Shown here: positions 9,522 through 19,329 of the stretch, piece after piece
How positions within the stretch are numbered: the stretch's first letter is position 1
Layout: each line of letters begins with the position of its first letter
Source: Actinomycetes bacterium
Lineage (GTDB): Bacteria; Actinomycetota; Actinomycetes; Streptosporangiales; Streptosporangiaceae
Direction: 5' to 3'
Assembly (NCBI GenBank): GCA_025964615.1
Contig: JAOPYM010000272.1
Coordinates: forward strand, 1-39,862
DNA: 39,862 nt
Made by a program: the position numbers and the translations under genes
Notes under the pieces: model-generated
Databases searched by the model: none
Told to the model about the DNA's origin: nothing
Seen by the model: only the letters and a program-made list of their open reading frames with translations

Positions 9522-10298
9522 TCAGCCAGGCGGGTTCTCGGCGAGCTTGATGGCCCGGAACTCCGCGCCGAACGGGTCCCTGATGGACACGATCCGCCCA
9601 TAGGGCGAATCGTCAGGCTCCCCTTCGACCGTCCCGCCCGCGGCGACGGCCTTCCTGGCGGCCTCGTCGGCGTCCGCGACCGCGAAGTACGTCACCCAGC
9701 GCGCGGTGGGCACCTCGGAGGTGCCGTAGAGCCCCCCGACCTCGTGCCCGTCCACCCGCAGCAGGGTGTAGTCGAGGTCCGGCACGCCGGTCATCGGCTC
9801 GAGCCCATACCCGAACACCGTCCCGTAGAAGGCACGGGCCGCCGCCGAGTCCGGGGTGTGCAGTTCGTTCCAGGACAGTGTCCCCGGCTCGTTCACCAGC
9901 TCCGAGCCGACGTGCGCCCGGCCCTGCCAGAGGCCGAACTGGGCGCCCGAGGGGTCCTTGACGATCGCCATCCGCCCGGACTCCATGACGTCCATCGGCG
10001 GCATGACCACCGTGCCACCCGCGTCGGCGACCCGCTTCACGGTGCCGTCGCAGTCGTCGGTGGCCAGGTAGACGTTCCACCAGTACTCGGTGGCCGACGG
10101 ATCCGGGTTCTGCATCATGCCGGCGACCGCGTAGTCGCGGAGCAGGCACATCGTGTAGTTGCCGCTCTCCGGCCCCTGGTCGGCGTACCGCCAGCCGAAG
10201 ACGGCGGTGTAGAACTGCATGGCCCGCTCGATGTCGGGCACCCCGAGCTCCACCCAGTTGGGCGTCCCGGTCGGCTGATTGCTGCTGACCTCGCTCAT
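9522..10298 (-). CDS. Two-domain VOC (glyoxalase/bleomycin resistance-type) protein
   Basis: A 258-residue protein made of two vicinal-oxygen-chelate domains, about residues 13-125 and 133-252. Each begins with a typical motif (WVELGVPDIERAMQFYTAVF; ELHTPDSAAARAFYGTVFGYG) and ends with IVKDPSGAQFGLWQ or SIRDPFGAEFRAIK. Such tandem VOC proteins are common in actinomycetes. Substrates are usually unknown, and a true glyoxalase function should not be assumed. ATG 10298 has GGGAG about 6 nt upstream. It is monocistronic, divergent from the ABC-F gene across a 353-nt spacer. Confidence 0.85.
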   Translation of the reverse strand: MSEVSSNQPTGTPNWVELGVPDIERAMQFYTAVFGWRYADQGPESGNYTMCLLRDYAVAGMMQNPDPSATEYWWNVYLATDDCDGTVKRVADAGGTVVMPPMDVMESGRMAIVKDPSGAQFGLWQGRAHVGSELVNEPGTLSWNELHTPDSAAARAFYGTVFGYGLEPMTGVPDLDYTLLRVDGHEVGGLYGTSEVPTARWVTYFAVADADEAARKAVAAGGTVEGEPDDSPYGRIVSIRDPFGAEFRAIKLAENPPG

Positions 10299-10651
10299 CG
10301 ATCACTCCCTTCGGTTTCGGACGCGTGTGAGGTATCTCACCGTGCCCGGGTGCGAATTCACGGCGCGGGACCTTCCCCATACTGCTCCGTCGCATGGGAC
10401 CAGGCCCAAGGTTCGCCTACTTCTGCGTTCGCTCCGCTCGCGCGGCGCTTGGGCCTTGACGCGCGGCCTTCCCTCGTCACTCAGTCGCTACGCTCCCTCG
10501 CTCCTCAGTCCAGGCCACGCGGCCCAAGCGCCTAGACTGGGCGCATGCTCCCGAGCTGACAGGCCCTCCGAGCGCGTCGCGGTGAGTTGATCCCCGGCGC
10601 GCTCCGTCGTGCCCGCCCGAGACTGTTCTTCCCCAGAGGGAGCCCCACCAA
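10299..10651. other. 353-nt divergent intergenic spacer holding palindromic element B
   Basis: No credible gene is present. The spacer contains the palindromic repeat at 10429-10532 and an extra GGCCCAAG at 10403-10410. A -10-like TAGACT lies at 10533-10538, followed by a four-codon ORF (ATG at 10544, TGA at 10556-10558). About 95 nt of leader then precede the ABC-F start, with GAGGGAG ahead of GTG 10652. Confidence 0.5.
10429..10532. repeat. Palindromic element B with dispersed 40-nt repeat
   Basis: Arms at 10444-10468 and 10513-10532 pair over 12 bp (GGCGCTTGGGCC) plus 8 bp with one mismatch. The left arm alone carries a 5-nt insert, TTGAC, as element A carries TTTAAC. TCCTCAGTCCAG at 10502-10513 is identical to element A. 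Bases 10429-10468 recur inverted at 15478-15517 with one mismatch. It is in a divergent promoter region, so it is not simply a terminator. Confidence 0.75.
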
Positions 10652-12250
<1,599 letters not shown>

Positions 12251-12365
12251 CCAGCGGAGCAAGGAAGCAGATCTTTTCTGGCCGAGTGGGTAGCCGATCC
12301 GGCGGGAATGACTGATCATGGGCGGGGATAACGCAGCGGTCACCACATCACTACGGGAGGTACTT

Positions 12366-12578
12366 GTGGCCGAGACCCTGAAGAAGGGCACCCGCGTGAC
12401 CGGTGCTGAGCGCGACAAGCTGGCGACGGATCTCAAGAAGAGGTACGACTCCGGCGAGAGCATCCGCGCTCTGGCAGCCGCCACCGGGCGCTCGTACGGA
12501 TTCATCCATCGCATCCTGTCCGAGTCCGGCGTGAACCTGCGCGGACGCGGCGGGGCGACCCGAGGCAAGAAGTCCTGA
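12366..12578 (+). CDS. Small helix-turn-helix protein
   Basis: A 70-residue basic protein starting at GTG 12366, with GGGAGG (12355-12360) five nt upstream. Residues about 14-55 form an HTH: GAERDKLATDLKKRYDSGES is followed by IRALAAATGRSYGFIHRILS, which resembles the recognition helix of resolvase/Hin-type HTHs. The tail is Gly/Arg/Lys-rich (LRGRGGATRGKKS). Similar small HTH proteins are common in actinomycetes; their targets are unknown to me. It follows the ABC-F gene at 115 nt and ends before a hairpin, so it probably has its own transcript. Confidence 0.8.
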   Translation: MAETLKKGTRVTGAERDKLATDLKKRYDSGESIRALAAATGRSYGFIHRILSESGVNLRGRGGATRGKKS

Positions 12579-12622
12579 ATACCCGCCCCCGCTACGGAGC
12601 ACCACCTGAGCTGCCGTCGCGG

Positions 12623-12640
12623 CCGACCCAGTAGGGTCGG
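12623..12640 (+). terminator. Hairpin terminator after the small HTH gene
   Basis: CCGACCC (12623-12629) pairs perfectly with GGGTCGG (12634-12640) around an AGTA loop, in a GC-rich stretch 45 nt after the stop. There is no T-run. Confidence 0.5.
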
Positions 12641-12731
12641 GCGCGGCGGCGGAACGGGCCCCCCCAAAGCGGGTCATCGTGACGCCGTTTGTCAGTCTCC
12701 TTGTCAATGGGGACACAGCGGGAGGGGCGTC

Positions 12732-13499
12732 ATGGTGGACCAGGAACTTGCGCGGGCCGGGCTTCGGCTCGACATCGACGGCAGTGTGGCCACGGTCACG
12801 CTGAACCGTCCCGAGCGTCGGAACGCACAGACGCCCGGAATGTGGCGGGCCCTCGCCCGCATCGGCGACACGCTGCCGGAAGGCGTGCGGATCGTCGTAC
12901 TGCGCGGCGAGGGCCCGTCGTTCTCGGCTGGGCTCGACCTGGCCGCGTTCACGCCCGAGGGCATCCCGGGAGAGGGCCCCGCGTTCGCGCCGGGGATGGG
13001 GCCCGGCGAGCTGGACGTGCTCATCGATGAGTACCAGCAGGGCTTCACCTGGCTACGCAGGCCCGAGATCACCTCGATCGCGGTTGTGCGCGGTCACGCC
13101 ATCGGCGCCGGGTTCCAGCTCGCGCTCTCGTGTGATCTGCGAATCGCCGCCGACGATGCCAAGTTCTGCATGAAGGAACCGGCCCTCGGCCTGGTGCCCG
13201 ACCTGACCGGTACGAAGCCGCTGGTCGACGCCGTCGGTCTCGCCCGGGCCCTGGAGATCTGCCTGACGGTCCGCACGGTCCTGGCCGACGAGGCTCTGGC
13301 GCTCGGCATCGTGCAGACCACAGTGCCCGAGGACGACCTGGACGCCGCTCTTGCGGATCTCGTGGCGTCGCTGCTCAAGGTCGACGCCGGGGCCGCCATC
13401 GCCACCAAGCGGTTGCTTCAGCAGGCGCCGGGCAACACCCTGGACGAGCAGCGGGCAGTCGAGCGCCGTGAACAGAGCGGCCGGATCCTCGGGCGTTGA
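12732..13499 (+). CDS. Enoyl-CoA hydratase/isomerase family protein
   Basis: A 255-residue crotonase-fold protein. It has the N-terminal VATVTLNRPERRNAQ, the oxyanion-hole segment GEGPSFSAGLDLAAF (about residues 57-72) and VRGHAIGAGFQLALSCDLRI (about 118-137). A glutamate in KEPALGLVPDLTG sits where hydratases carry the second catalytic acid, while the first catalytic glutamate site reads AIGAGFQ. The activity may therefore be hydratase, isomerase or another crotonase reaction on an acyl-CoA. ATG 12732 is preceded by GGGAGGGG. It stands alone, with no beta-oxidation partner nearby. Confidence 0.85.
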   Translation: MVDQELARAGLRLDIDGSVATVTLNRPERRNAQTPGMWRALARIGDTLPEGVRIVVLRGEGPSFSAGLDLAAFTPEGIPGEGPAFAPGMGPGELDVLIDEYQQGFTWLRRPEITSIAVVRGHAIGAGFQLALSCDLRIAADDAKFCMKEPALGLVPDLTGTKPLVDAVGLARALEICLTVRTVLADEALALGIVQTTVPEDDLDAALADLVASLLKVDAGAAIATKRLLQQAPGNTLDEQRAVERREQSGRILGR

Positions 13500-13562
13500 C
13501 CACGGAATAACCATCCCGCTTACATGATTACGTTAAGAGAATGACATCGCGGGAGGCGGCTG

Positions 13563-15470
13563 GTGCAGGGTATGGACGGACCCAACGGTTTTCAGATGAT
13601 GGCGTCGTTCCGGCGTGACAGTTCTGTCACCCAAGAGCGACTAAAGCCTGGCACCGTCAGGCGCATCGCCGGCTATGCCCGGCCTTACCGCCGGGATCTG
13701 GTTCTGTTCCTGTTGCTGAACGCCGTCGGCGCCGCGATCGTGGTGGCCGGTCCGCTGATGCTCCAGGTGATCATCGATCAGGGAATCCTGAAGAAGAACA
13801 CCTCTCTGGTCGTCTGGCTCGCGGTGGCGGTGGGTTCGCTGGCGATCCTGGACGCGATCCAGTCGCTGTTCCAGCGGTGGTACTCGGCCCGGATCGGCGA
13901 GGGTCTCATCTACGACCTGCGGACCCAGGTCTTCGACCATGTCCAGCGGATGCCGATCGCGTTCTTCATGCGGGCCCAGACCGGCTCACTGATCAGCCGG
14001 CTCAACAGCGACGTCATCGGCGCCCAGCGGGCGCTCACCACCACCCTGTCCTCGGTGGTGTCGAACGTGATCAGCCTGGTCCTGGTGCTCGCCGCCATGT
14101 TCTGGCTGTCCTGGCAGGTCACCTTGATCGCGCTGGTGCTGCTGCCGGTCTTCGTCATCCCGGCCAAGCTGGTCGGACGCAGGCTGCAGAAGATCACCCG
14201 CGAGCAGATGCAGCTCGACGCCCAGATGAGCTCGCTGATGACCGAGCGGTTCAACGTGGCCGGGGCGATGCTGGCCAAGCTCTACGGGCGGCCCGCCGAG
14301 GAGTCCTCGAACTTCGCCGCCAGGTCCGGCCGGGTCCGCGACATCGGGGTGATCTCGGCGATGTACGGGCGGGTGTTCTTCACCGCGCTGACGCTGGTCG
14401 CCGCGCTCGCCACCGCCATGGTGTACGGCGTCGGGGGTTCCCTCGTCGTCAGCGGTGCCTTCCAGCTGGGCACGCTCGTCGCGCTGGCCACCCTGCTGAC
14501 CAGGATGTACGGTCCGCTGACCTCGCTGTCCAACGTGCACGTCGACGTGATGACCGCACTGGTCAGCTTCGACCGGGTCTTCGAGGTCCTCGACCTCAAG
14601 CCGATGATCGACGAGAAGCCCTCGGCAGTGCCGCTGGCGGAGTCCGCGAAGGCGCCCCGGATCGAGTTCGACCACGTGACCTTCAGGTACCCGGGGGCCG
14701 GCGAGGTGTCGCTGGCCTCACTGGAGTCCATCGCCCGCGCCGGCACCGACAACGGACCGAGCCGTGAGGTGCTCCAGGACGTGTCGTTCGTGGCCGAACC
14801 CGGTCAGCTGGTCGCCCTCGTGGGGCCCTCCGGAGCCGGGAAGACCACGATCACCCAGTTGGTGTCCCGGCTCTACGACGTCACCGGCGGTTCCGTGCGG
14901 TTCGGGGACCAGGACGTCAGGGACCTCACGCTGGCGGCGCTGTCGGACACCATCGGCGTGGTCCCGCAGGACGCCCACATGTACCACGAGTCGATCCGCG
15001 ACAACCTGCTCTACGCACGGCCCACCGCCTCCGAGGAGGATCTCCTGGTGGCACTGAGGGCCGCGCAGATCTTCGACATGGTCGACTCGATGCCCGACGG
15101 CCTCGACACGATCGTGGGGGACCGGGGCTACCGGCTCTCCGGTGGCGAGAAGCAGCGCCTGGCCATCGCCCGGCTGCTGCTCAAGGCCCCCTCGGTGGTC
15201 GTCCTCGACGAGGCCACCGCGCACCTGGACTCCGAGTCCGAGGCCGCCGTCCAGCGAGCTCTGCAGACCGCTCTCGCGGGCCGTACCTCCCTGGTGATCG
15301 CGCACCGCCTGTCGACGATCAGGGAGGCCGACCAGATCCTGGTGATCGACGATGGCCGGGTGGTCGAGCGTGGCATGCACGAGGAGCTGCTCCTGGCCGG
15401 CGGGCTGTACGCAGAGCTCTACCGGACCCAGTTCGCCCGCCAGGCGACCGCGGAGCCGCAGGCCGTCTAA
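13563..15470 (+). CDS. ABC exporter half-transporter (MsbA/MDR type)
   Basis: A 635-residue half-transporter. Six membrane segments in residues about 40-330 form an exporter-type domain (YARPYRRDLVLFLLLNAVGA onward, coupling segment RMPIAFFMRAQTGSLISRLN). The C-terminal nucleotide-binding domain has Walker A GPSGAGKTT (421-429), signature LSGGEKQ (525-531), Walker B VVVLDEATAHLD and H-loop IAHRLSTI. It would act as a homodimer exporting lipids or drugs; the substrate is unknown. The start is GTG 13563 with GGGAGG upstream; ATG 13572 is possible. An AT-rich segment at 13520-13545 may hold the promoter. The message ends at repeat element C. Confidence 0.9.
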   Translation: MQGMDGPNGFQMMASFRRDSSVTQERLKPGTVRRIAGYARPYRRDLVLFLLLNAVGAAIVVAGPLMLQVIIDQGILKKNTSLVVWLAVAVGSLAILDAIQSLFQRWYSARIGEGLIYDLRTQVFDHVQRMPIAFFMRAQTGSLISRLNSDVIGAQRALTTTLSSVVSNVISLVLVLAAMFWLSWQVTLIALVLLPVFVIPAKLVGRRLQKITREQMQLDAQMSSLMTERFNVAGAMLAKLYGRPAEESSNFAARSGRVRDIGVISAMYGRVFFTALTLVAALATAMVYGVGGSLVVSGAFQLGTLVALATLLTRMYGPLTSLSNVHVDVMTALVSFDRVFEVLDLKPMIDEKPSAVPLAESAKAPRIEFDHVTFRYPGAGEVSLASLESIARAGTDNGPSREVLQDVSFVAEPGQLVALVGPSGAGKTTITQLVSRLYDVTGGSVRFGDQDVRDLTLAALSDTIGVVPQDAHMYHESIRDNLLYARPTASEEDLLVALRAAQIFDMVDSMPDGLDTIVGDRGYRLSGGEKQRLAIARLLLKAPSVVVLDEATAHLDSESEAAVQRALQTALAGRTSLVIAHRLSTIREADQILVIDDGRVVERGMHEELLLAGGLYAELYRTQFARQATAEPQAV

Positions 15471-15472
15471 GT

Positions 15473-15517
15473 GCTTGGGCCGCGCGTCAAGGCCCAAGCG
15501 CTGCGCGAGCGGAGCGA
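15473..15517. repeat. Palindromic element C: hairpin plus inverted copy of the 40-nt repeat
   Basis: GCTTGGGCC (15473-15481) and GGCCCAAGC (15491-15499) form a perfect 9-bp hairpin directly after the ABC exporter stop. Bases 15478-15517 are the reverse complement of 10429-10468 with one mismatch in 40 (at 15502). A run of six T follows at 15542-15547, so it may also end transcription. Confidence 0.75.
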
Positions 15518-15636
15518 GCGCCAGGAAGTTAAGTCTTGGCATTTTTTCGGGAATGTCGCGGTAAGAAATCGTTCGTGTTCGCATTGTTACCGAACATGAG
15601 TGATGTTCTCCCCTCGGCAGGGGTACGCAGGCCCGT

Positions 15637-16137
15637 ATGACAGCGAGCCGGAGCGCACGACGAATCGCCGCCTGGGGCGCGGCCGGCCTTCTCCTCGCCG
15701 GATGCGGCGGGCACGTTCCGCCGGCCGTCTCCTACCGTGCCGCGCAGGTGTCCACGGCCTGGCGGCTCCCGCCGTACGCCGACCAGGTGAAGGTCTTCGG
15801 GCTCCTCATGCCGGGCACCGGGCCCGCAGAAGTGCTGTTCGCTCCGGCGATCCGCACCCAGCCTGCCGGTCCCGAGACGGTCGAGCCCACCTCGATCCGG
15901 CCGTACGAGGCGCTCCAGCTCTCCCCCGGCGCGGAGATCCGGGTCACGGCGCCGATCGACAACGAGCCACTGACCGACTACCTGGCCGGCGCCCGGGTCA
16001 CCGCCGCGCAGTTCGCCGCGATGTACCAGGTCTCCAGCCTGCGGTACGGCCCGCTCCTGGACCGGGGTCACATGTTCGAGCTGAACTTCGACTCGCAGGG
16101 CAGGATCACCCTCGCGCACCAGATCTTCTCGCCGTAG
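15637..16137 (+). CDS. Putative lipoprotein, unknown function
   Basis: A 166-residue secreted lipoprotein. A basic N-terminus (MTASRSARRIAAW) and hydrophobic segment lead to the lipobox LLAGC, with lipidated Cys23 followed by GG. The mature part is mostly beta-prone with no motif I recognise. The ATG is chosen because it directly precedes the signal peptide; the ribosome binding site is weak. After the TAG at 16135-16137 the same frame stays open for 20 more codons with strongly coding third positions and a basic end (DKQARWRKK). The gene may therefore have acquired a nonsense mutation or its stop may be leaky. Confidence 0.75.
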   Translation: MTASRSARRIAAWGAAGLLLAGCGGHVPPAVSYRAAQVSTAWRLPPYADQVKVFGLLMPGTGPAEVLFAPAIRTQPAGPETVEPTSIRPYEALQLSPGAEIRVTAPIDNEPLTDYLAGARVTAAQFAAMYQVSSLRYGPLLDRGHMFELNFDSQGRITLAHQIFSP

Positions 16138-16203
16138 CAGCCCGCCGGCAGCTGCACCAAGACCGGTAGCGACAAGCAGGCCCGCTGGCGCAAGAAGTAG
16201 CAG

Positions 16204-16233
16204 GTCCCAGGCGGCCCGGGCGAACCCTGGGAC
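16204..16233 (+). terminator. Rho-independent terminator after the lipoprotein gene
   Basis: GTCCCAGG (16204-16211) pairs with CCTGGGAC (16226-16233), and GCTTTT follows. It is the most classical terminator in the window, and it lies after the extended frame (TAG 16198-16200) as well as after the annotated stop. Confidence 0.7.
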
Positions 16234-16377
16234 GCTTTTCCTGATCGCCGGACACCGGCCCGCCCGATGCGCTTTGCTGTAGGGCGCTCCGGAGGCCATC
16301 CTTCGGTCATCCTGCGGTCATCCTGCGAGTGCATGGTCGTGTCACGGGGCACGACGATGTCACAGGAGGTGAGGACG

Positions 16378-16506
16378 GTGCAGCTGTCCATCAAGAGCGG
16401 ACCCGGCGGCTACGCCGCACTCTTCGTTGCTCTCGGCGTGGCCGGCCTCGCCATCGGCTGGCTCGCCCCGGACCTGACGCCCGCCCTCGCGCGCCCGCGC
16501 TCGTAG
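16378..16506 (+). CDS. Small single-pass membrane protein, hypothetical
   Basis: A 42-residue ORF from GTG 16378 with AGGAGG at 16363-16368 at workable spacing. It has a short polar N-terminus, one hydrophobic helix (about residues 11-30, AALFVALGVAGLAIGWLAP) and a short basic end (ARPRS). An upstream ATG at 16357 would lengthen it by seven residues but has no site of its own. It sits after a terminator and converges on the FAD/Fe-S gene 10 nt away. No function can be given; the case rests on the ribosome binding site and the clean membrane helix. Confidence 0.5.
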   Translation: MQLSIKSGPGGYAALFVALGVAGLAIGWLAPDLTPALARPRS

Positions 16507-16515
16507 CCATACCGC

Positions 16516-19329
16516 TCACGATCCTTCAGGATCACGGGCTCGGGCCAGGAGCTGGGCCAGGTGGAGGGCTCGCCGGTCCGCCAGATGGTCGAGCTGGGTG
16601 CGGCAGGAGAAGCCGTCGGCCAGTAGGACGGCGTCGTCGCCCTCTGCACGGACGGCGGGGAGCAGCGCGGTCTCGGCGACTGCAACGGACACGTCGTAGT
16701 GGCCCCGCTCGACGCCGAAGTTCCCGGCCAGCCCGCAGCAGCCGCCGACCGCCCGTACCGAGGCGCCGGCACCTTCGAGCAGTGCCCGGTCTGCGTCCCA
16801 GCCCAGGACGGCGTGCTGGTGGCAGTGCGGCTGGGCCACCGCCCGTACACCGGCCAGATCGGGCGGCTCCCAGCCCGGCCGGTCGGCGAGCAGCTCGGCC
16901 AGGGTTCTGGTCGCGGCGGCGACCGCTGAGGCGGCGGGCCCGCCTGCCAGTTCCAGCGCGTCGGAGCGGAGTACGGCGGTACAGGACGGTTCCAGGCCGA
17001 CCAGCGGCACACCGTCCGCCAGGGCCGGGGCCAGGGAACCGACCGTGCGGCGCAGGATGCGGCGGGCCGTGTCGAGACGGCCGGTGGAGATCCAGGTCAG
17101 CCCGCAGCACAGGGGTTTCGAGGGGATCCGTACCGAGAAACCCGCGTCCTCGAGCACCTGGACGGCGGCGATGCCGACCTCGGGGGAGAAGTGGTCGGTG
17201 AAGGTGTCCACCCAGAGCATCACCGGATCCCCGGGCTTCGAACCGGTCCGGGAGGAGAACCATGAGCGGAAGGTGCGCTGGGCGAACGCGGGCAGCGGAC
17301 GCCGGTGGTCGATCCCGCCGAGCCGCTTGGCGAGCGCCGCGACGGGCCGTACGCCGAGAAGGGCGTTGACCGGCCGGGGCGCCAGCGAGACCAGCCGCGC
17401 CATCCGGGGCAGCCCGCCCAGGCTGTAGTGCGCGGCCGGCCGCAGCCGGTGCCGGTACGCCTGGTACAGGACCTCGGACTTGTAGGTGGCCATGTCGACA
17501 CCCGTGGGACAGTCCGAGGAACAGCCCTTGCAGGCCAGGCAGAGATCGAGCACCTCGCGGAGCTCGGGGGCACGCCAGCCGGGCAGCGAACCGCCCGCCG
17601 CCTCCTGCAGGACCCGGGCACGCCCCCGGGTGGAGTCCTTCTCGTCCCTGGTGGCCAGGTAGGACGGGCACATGACGCCGCCGTCGGCCGTGTTGTCGGC
17701 CCGGCACTTGCCCACGCCTGTACACCGATGGACGGCGGTCGCGAGCTCTCCGCCGTCGTCGTGATAAGCGAAGGCGAGCCGCGTCCGCGGCGCGGCGGGA
17801 ATCCGGAGTGCGGCGTCCAGCGGCAGGGGAGCGGTGATGATTCCCGGGTTGAGGAGGTCGCCGGGGTCGAAGGCGGCCTTCACCGCCGCGAAGGTCGACA
17901 TGATCGCGGGGGAGTACATCAGCGGCAGCAGTTCGCTGCGGGCCCGGCCGTCGCCGTGCTCGCCCGACATCGAGCCGCCGTGCGAGGCAACGAGCCTGGC
18001 GGCGTCCAGCAGGAACGACCGGAAGATCTGCGGCCCGTCGGCCCGGGTCAGCGGGAAGTCGATGCGGACGTGCAGGCAGCCGTCGCCGAAGTGCCCGTAC
18101 GGAACACCGCCGAGCTCATACGAAGCGAGCAGCGCCTCGAACTCGCGCAGGTAGGCGCCGAGCCGTTCGGGCGGTACGGCCGAGTCCTCCCAGCCCGCGT
18201 GGGCGGGGGCGCCGGACGGGGTCCGCGCGGCCAGGCCCGCGCCGTCCTCCCGGATCCGCCACAGCGCGGCGGCCTGGGCGGGATCGGTGATGACAAGGCT
18301 GTCGATCGCCTGCGCGCCGGCCACCAGGGCCGCGGTGGCGGGGACCAGTGCGGCGGTGGACTCGCCACCGAGCTCGGCGAGCAGCCAGCCCTCCCCACGG
18401 GGCAGTGGCGGCACCGCGCCGAGTCCCCGGCGACGCCGCACGGCGGCCACGATGCGGGCGTCGATGCCCTCCAGCGCGACCGGGCGGTGCGGCAACAGCG
18501 CCGGTACGGCATCGGCGGCGGTCGCCATGTCGGGGTAGCCGAGCGCCACCAGGACCGTCGCCGCCGGCGGTGCCACCAGGCCGACCGTGGCCTCGAGCAC
18601 CACCGCGCAGGTGCCTTCCGTGCCGGCCAGTGCCCTGGGTACGTCGAAGCCGTTCTCGGGCAGCAGATGTTCGAGGGAGTATCCGGAGACCTGACGCCCG
18701 AACCGGCCAAGCTCGGTCCTGATGGGCCCCAGACCCTCTCGTACCACCCGGTGAAGTGCGGTCAGCGCCGGTGACGACGACGGGTCCATCCCGGGTGTCA
18801 GGGTCAGCCGCTCGCCGCCACCGGTCAGCACGTCCAGGCCGAGGACGTGGTCGGACGTACGGCCATAGCCCAGCGCCCGGGACCCGCAGGCGTTGTTGCC
18901 GATCATGCCGCCGATCGTGCAGCGGCTGTGCGTGGAGGGGTCGGGACCGAACCGCAGGCCGTGCGGAGCGGCCGCCCGCTGCAGATCGTCGAGCACGGTG
19001 CCCGGCTGCACCACGGCGGTCCGGGATCCGGGATCCACAGACAGCACCCGGCCCAGATGCCGGGAGAAGTCGAGTACCACCCCGGGCCCCACCGCGTTGC
19101 CTGCGATCGAGGTGCCGGCCCCGCGCGAGGTCAGCGGCACCCCGTGCGCGCGGCACACCTCCAGGGCCGCGGCGACCTCGTCCGCGTCGCGCGGGAACAC
19201 CACGACCATGGGCGGGACCCGGTAGAGGGAGGCGTCGGAGGAGTACTCCGCGCGACGCCGCGACGATGAGTCGGCCTCGGTCACCCCGGCCTGCCGGAGC
19301 GCCCGCGCCAGGTCCTCCGGGCTCACCAC
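16516..19329 (-). CDS. FAD/Fe-S D-2-hydroxyacid dehydrogenase (GlcD-GlcF fusion, YdiJ-like)
   Basis: A 937-residue fusion. Residues about 1-510 are a VAO/GlcD-type FAD domain (RGAGTSIAGNAVGPGVVLDF; CTIGGMIGNNACGSRALGYG; GEHGDGRARSELL). Two cysteine clusters follow (about 535-555, CTGVGKC...MCPSY; about 595-606, CLACKGCSSDCPTG), then two CCG-type cluster regions (PLCCGLTW; HCHQHAVLGWD...GGCCGLAGNFG). This is the layout of E. coli YdiJ-like enzymes, which oxidise D-2-hydroxyacids such as D-2-hydroxyglutarate or D-lactate and pass electrons to the respiratory chain. GTG 19329 overlaps the stop of the transhydrogenase gene, so the two are translationally coupled. That partner favours D-2-hydroxyglutarate, but this is inference. 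Confidence 0.85.
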   Translation of the reverse strand: MVSPEDLARALRQAGVTEADSSSRRRAEYSSDASLYRVPPMVVVFPRDADEVAAALEVCRAHGVPLTSRGAGTSIAGNAVGPGVVLDFSRHLGRVLSVDPGSRTAVVQPGTVLDDLQRAAAPHGLRFGPDPSTHSRCTIGGMIGNNACGSRALGYGRTSDHVLGLDVLTGGGERLTLTPGMDPSSSPALTALHRVVREGLGPIRTELGRFGRQVSGYSLEHLLPENGFDVPRALAGTEGTCAVVLEATVGLVAPPAATVLVALGYPDMATAADAVPALLPHRPVALEGIDARIVAAVRRRRGLGAVPPLPRGEGWLLAELGGESTAALVPATAALVAGAQAIDSLVITDPAQAAALWRIREDGAGLAARTPSGAPAHAGWEDSAVPPERLGAYLREFEALLASYELGGVPYGHFGDGCLHVRIDFPLTRADGPQIFRSFLLDAARLVASHGGSMSGEHGDGRARSELLPLMYSPAIMSTFAAVKAAFDPGDLLNPGIITAPLPLDAALRIPAAPRTRLAFAYHDDGGELATAVHRCTGVGKCRADNTADGGVMCPSYLATRDEKDSTRGRARVLQEAAGGSLPGWRAPELREVLDLCLACKGCSSDCPTGVDMATYKSEVLYQAYRHRLRPAAHYSLGGLPRMARLVSLAPRPVNALLGVRPVAALAKRLGGIDHRRPLPAFAQRTFRSWFSSRTGSKPGDPVMLWVDTFTDHFSPEVGIAAVQVLEDAGFSVRIPSKPLCCGLTWISTGRLDTARRILRRTVGSLAPALADGVPLVGLEPSCTAVLRSDALELAGGPAASAVAAATRTLAELLADRPGWEPPDLAGVRAVAQPHCHQHAVLGWDADRALLEGAGASVRAVGGCCGLAGNFGVERGHYDVSVAVAETALLPAVRAEGDDAVLLADGFSCRTQLDHLADRRALHLAQLLARARDPEGS

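Noticed and set aside
16300-16325. Short direct repeat CGGTCATCCTG (two copies) upstream of the small membrane protein
   Set aside because: The two copies are only 12 bp apart and give no clear promoter or operator context. They may be a chance duplication.
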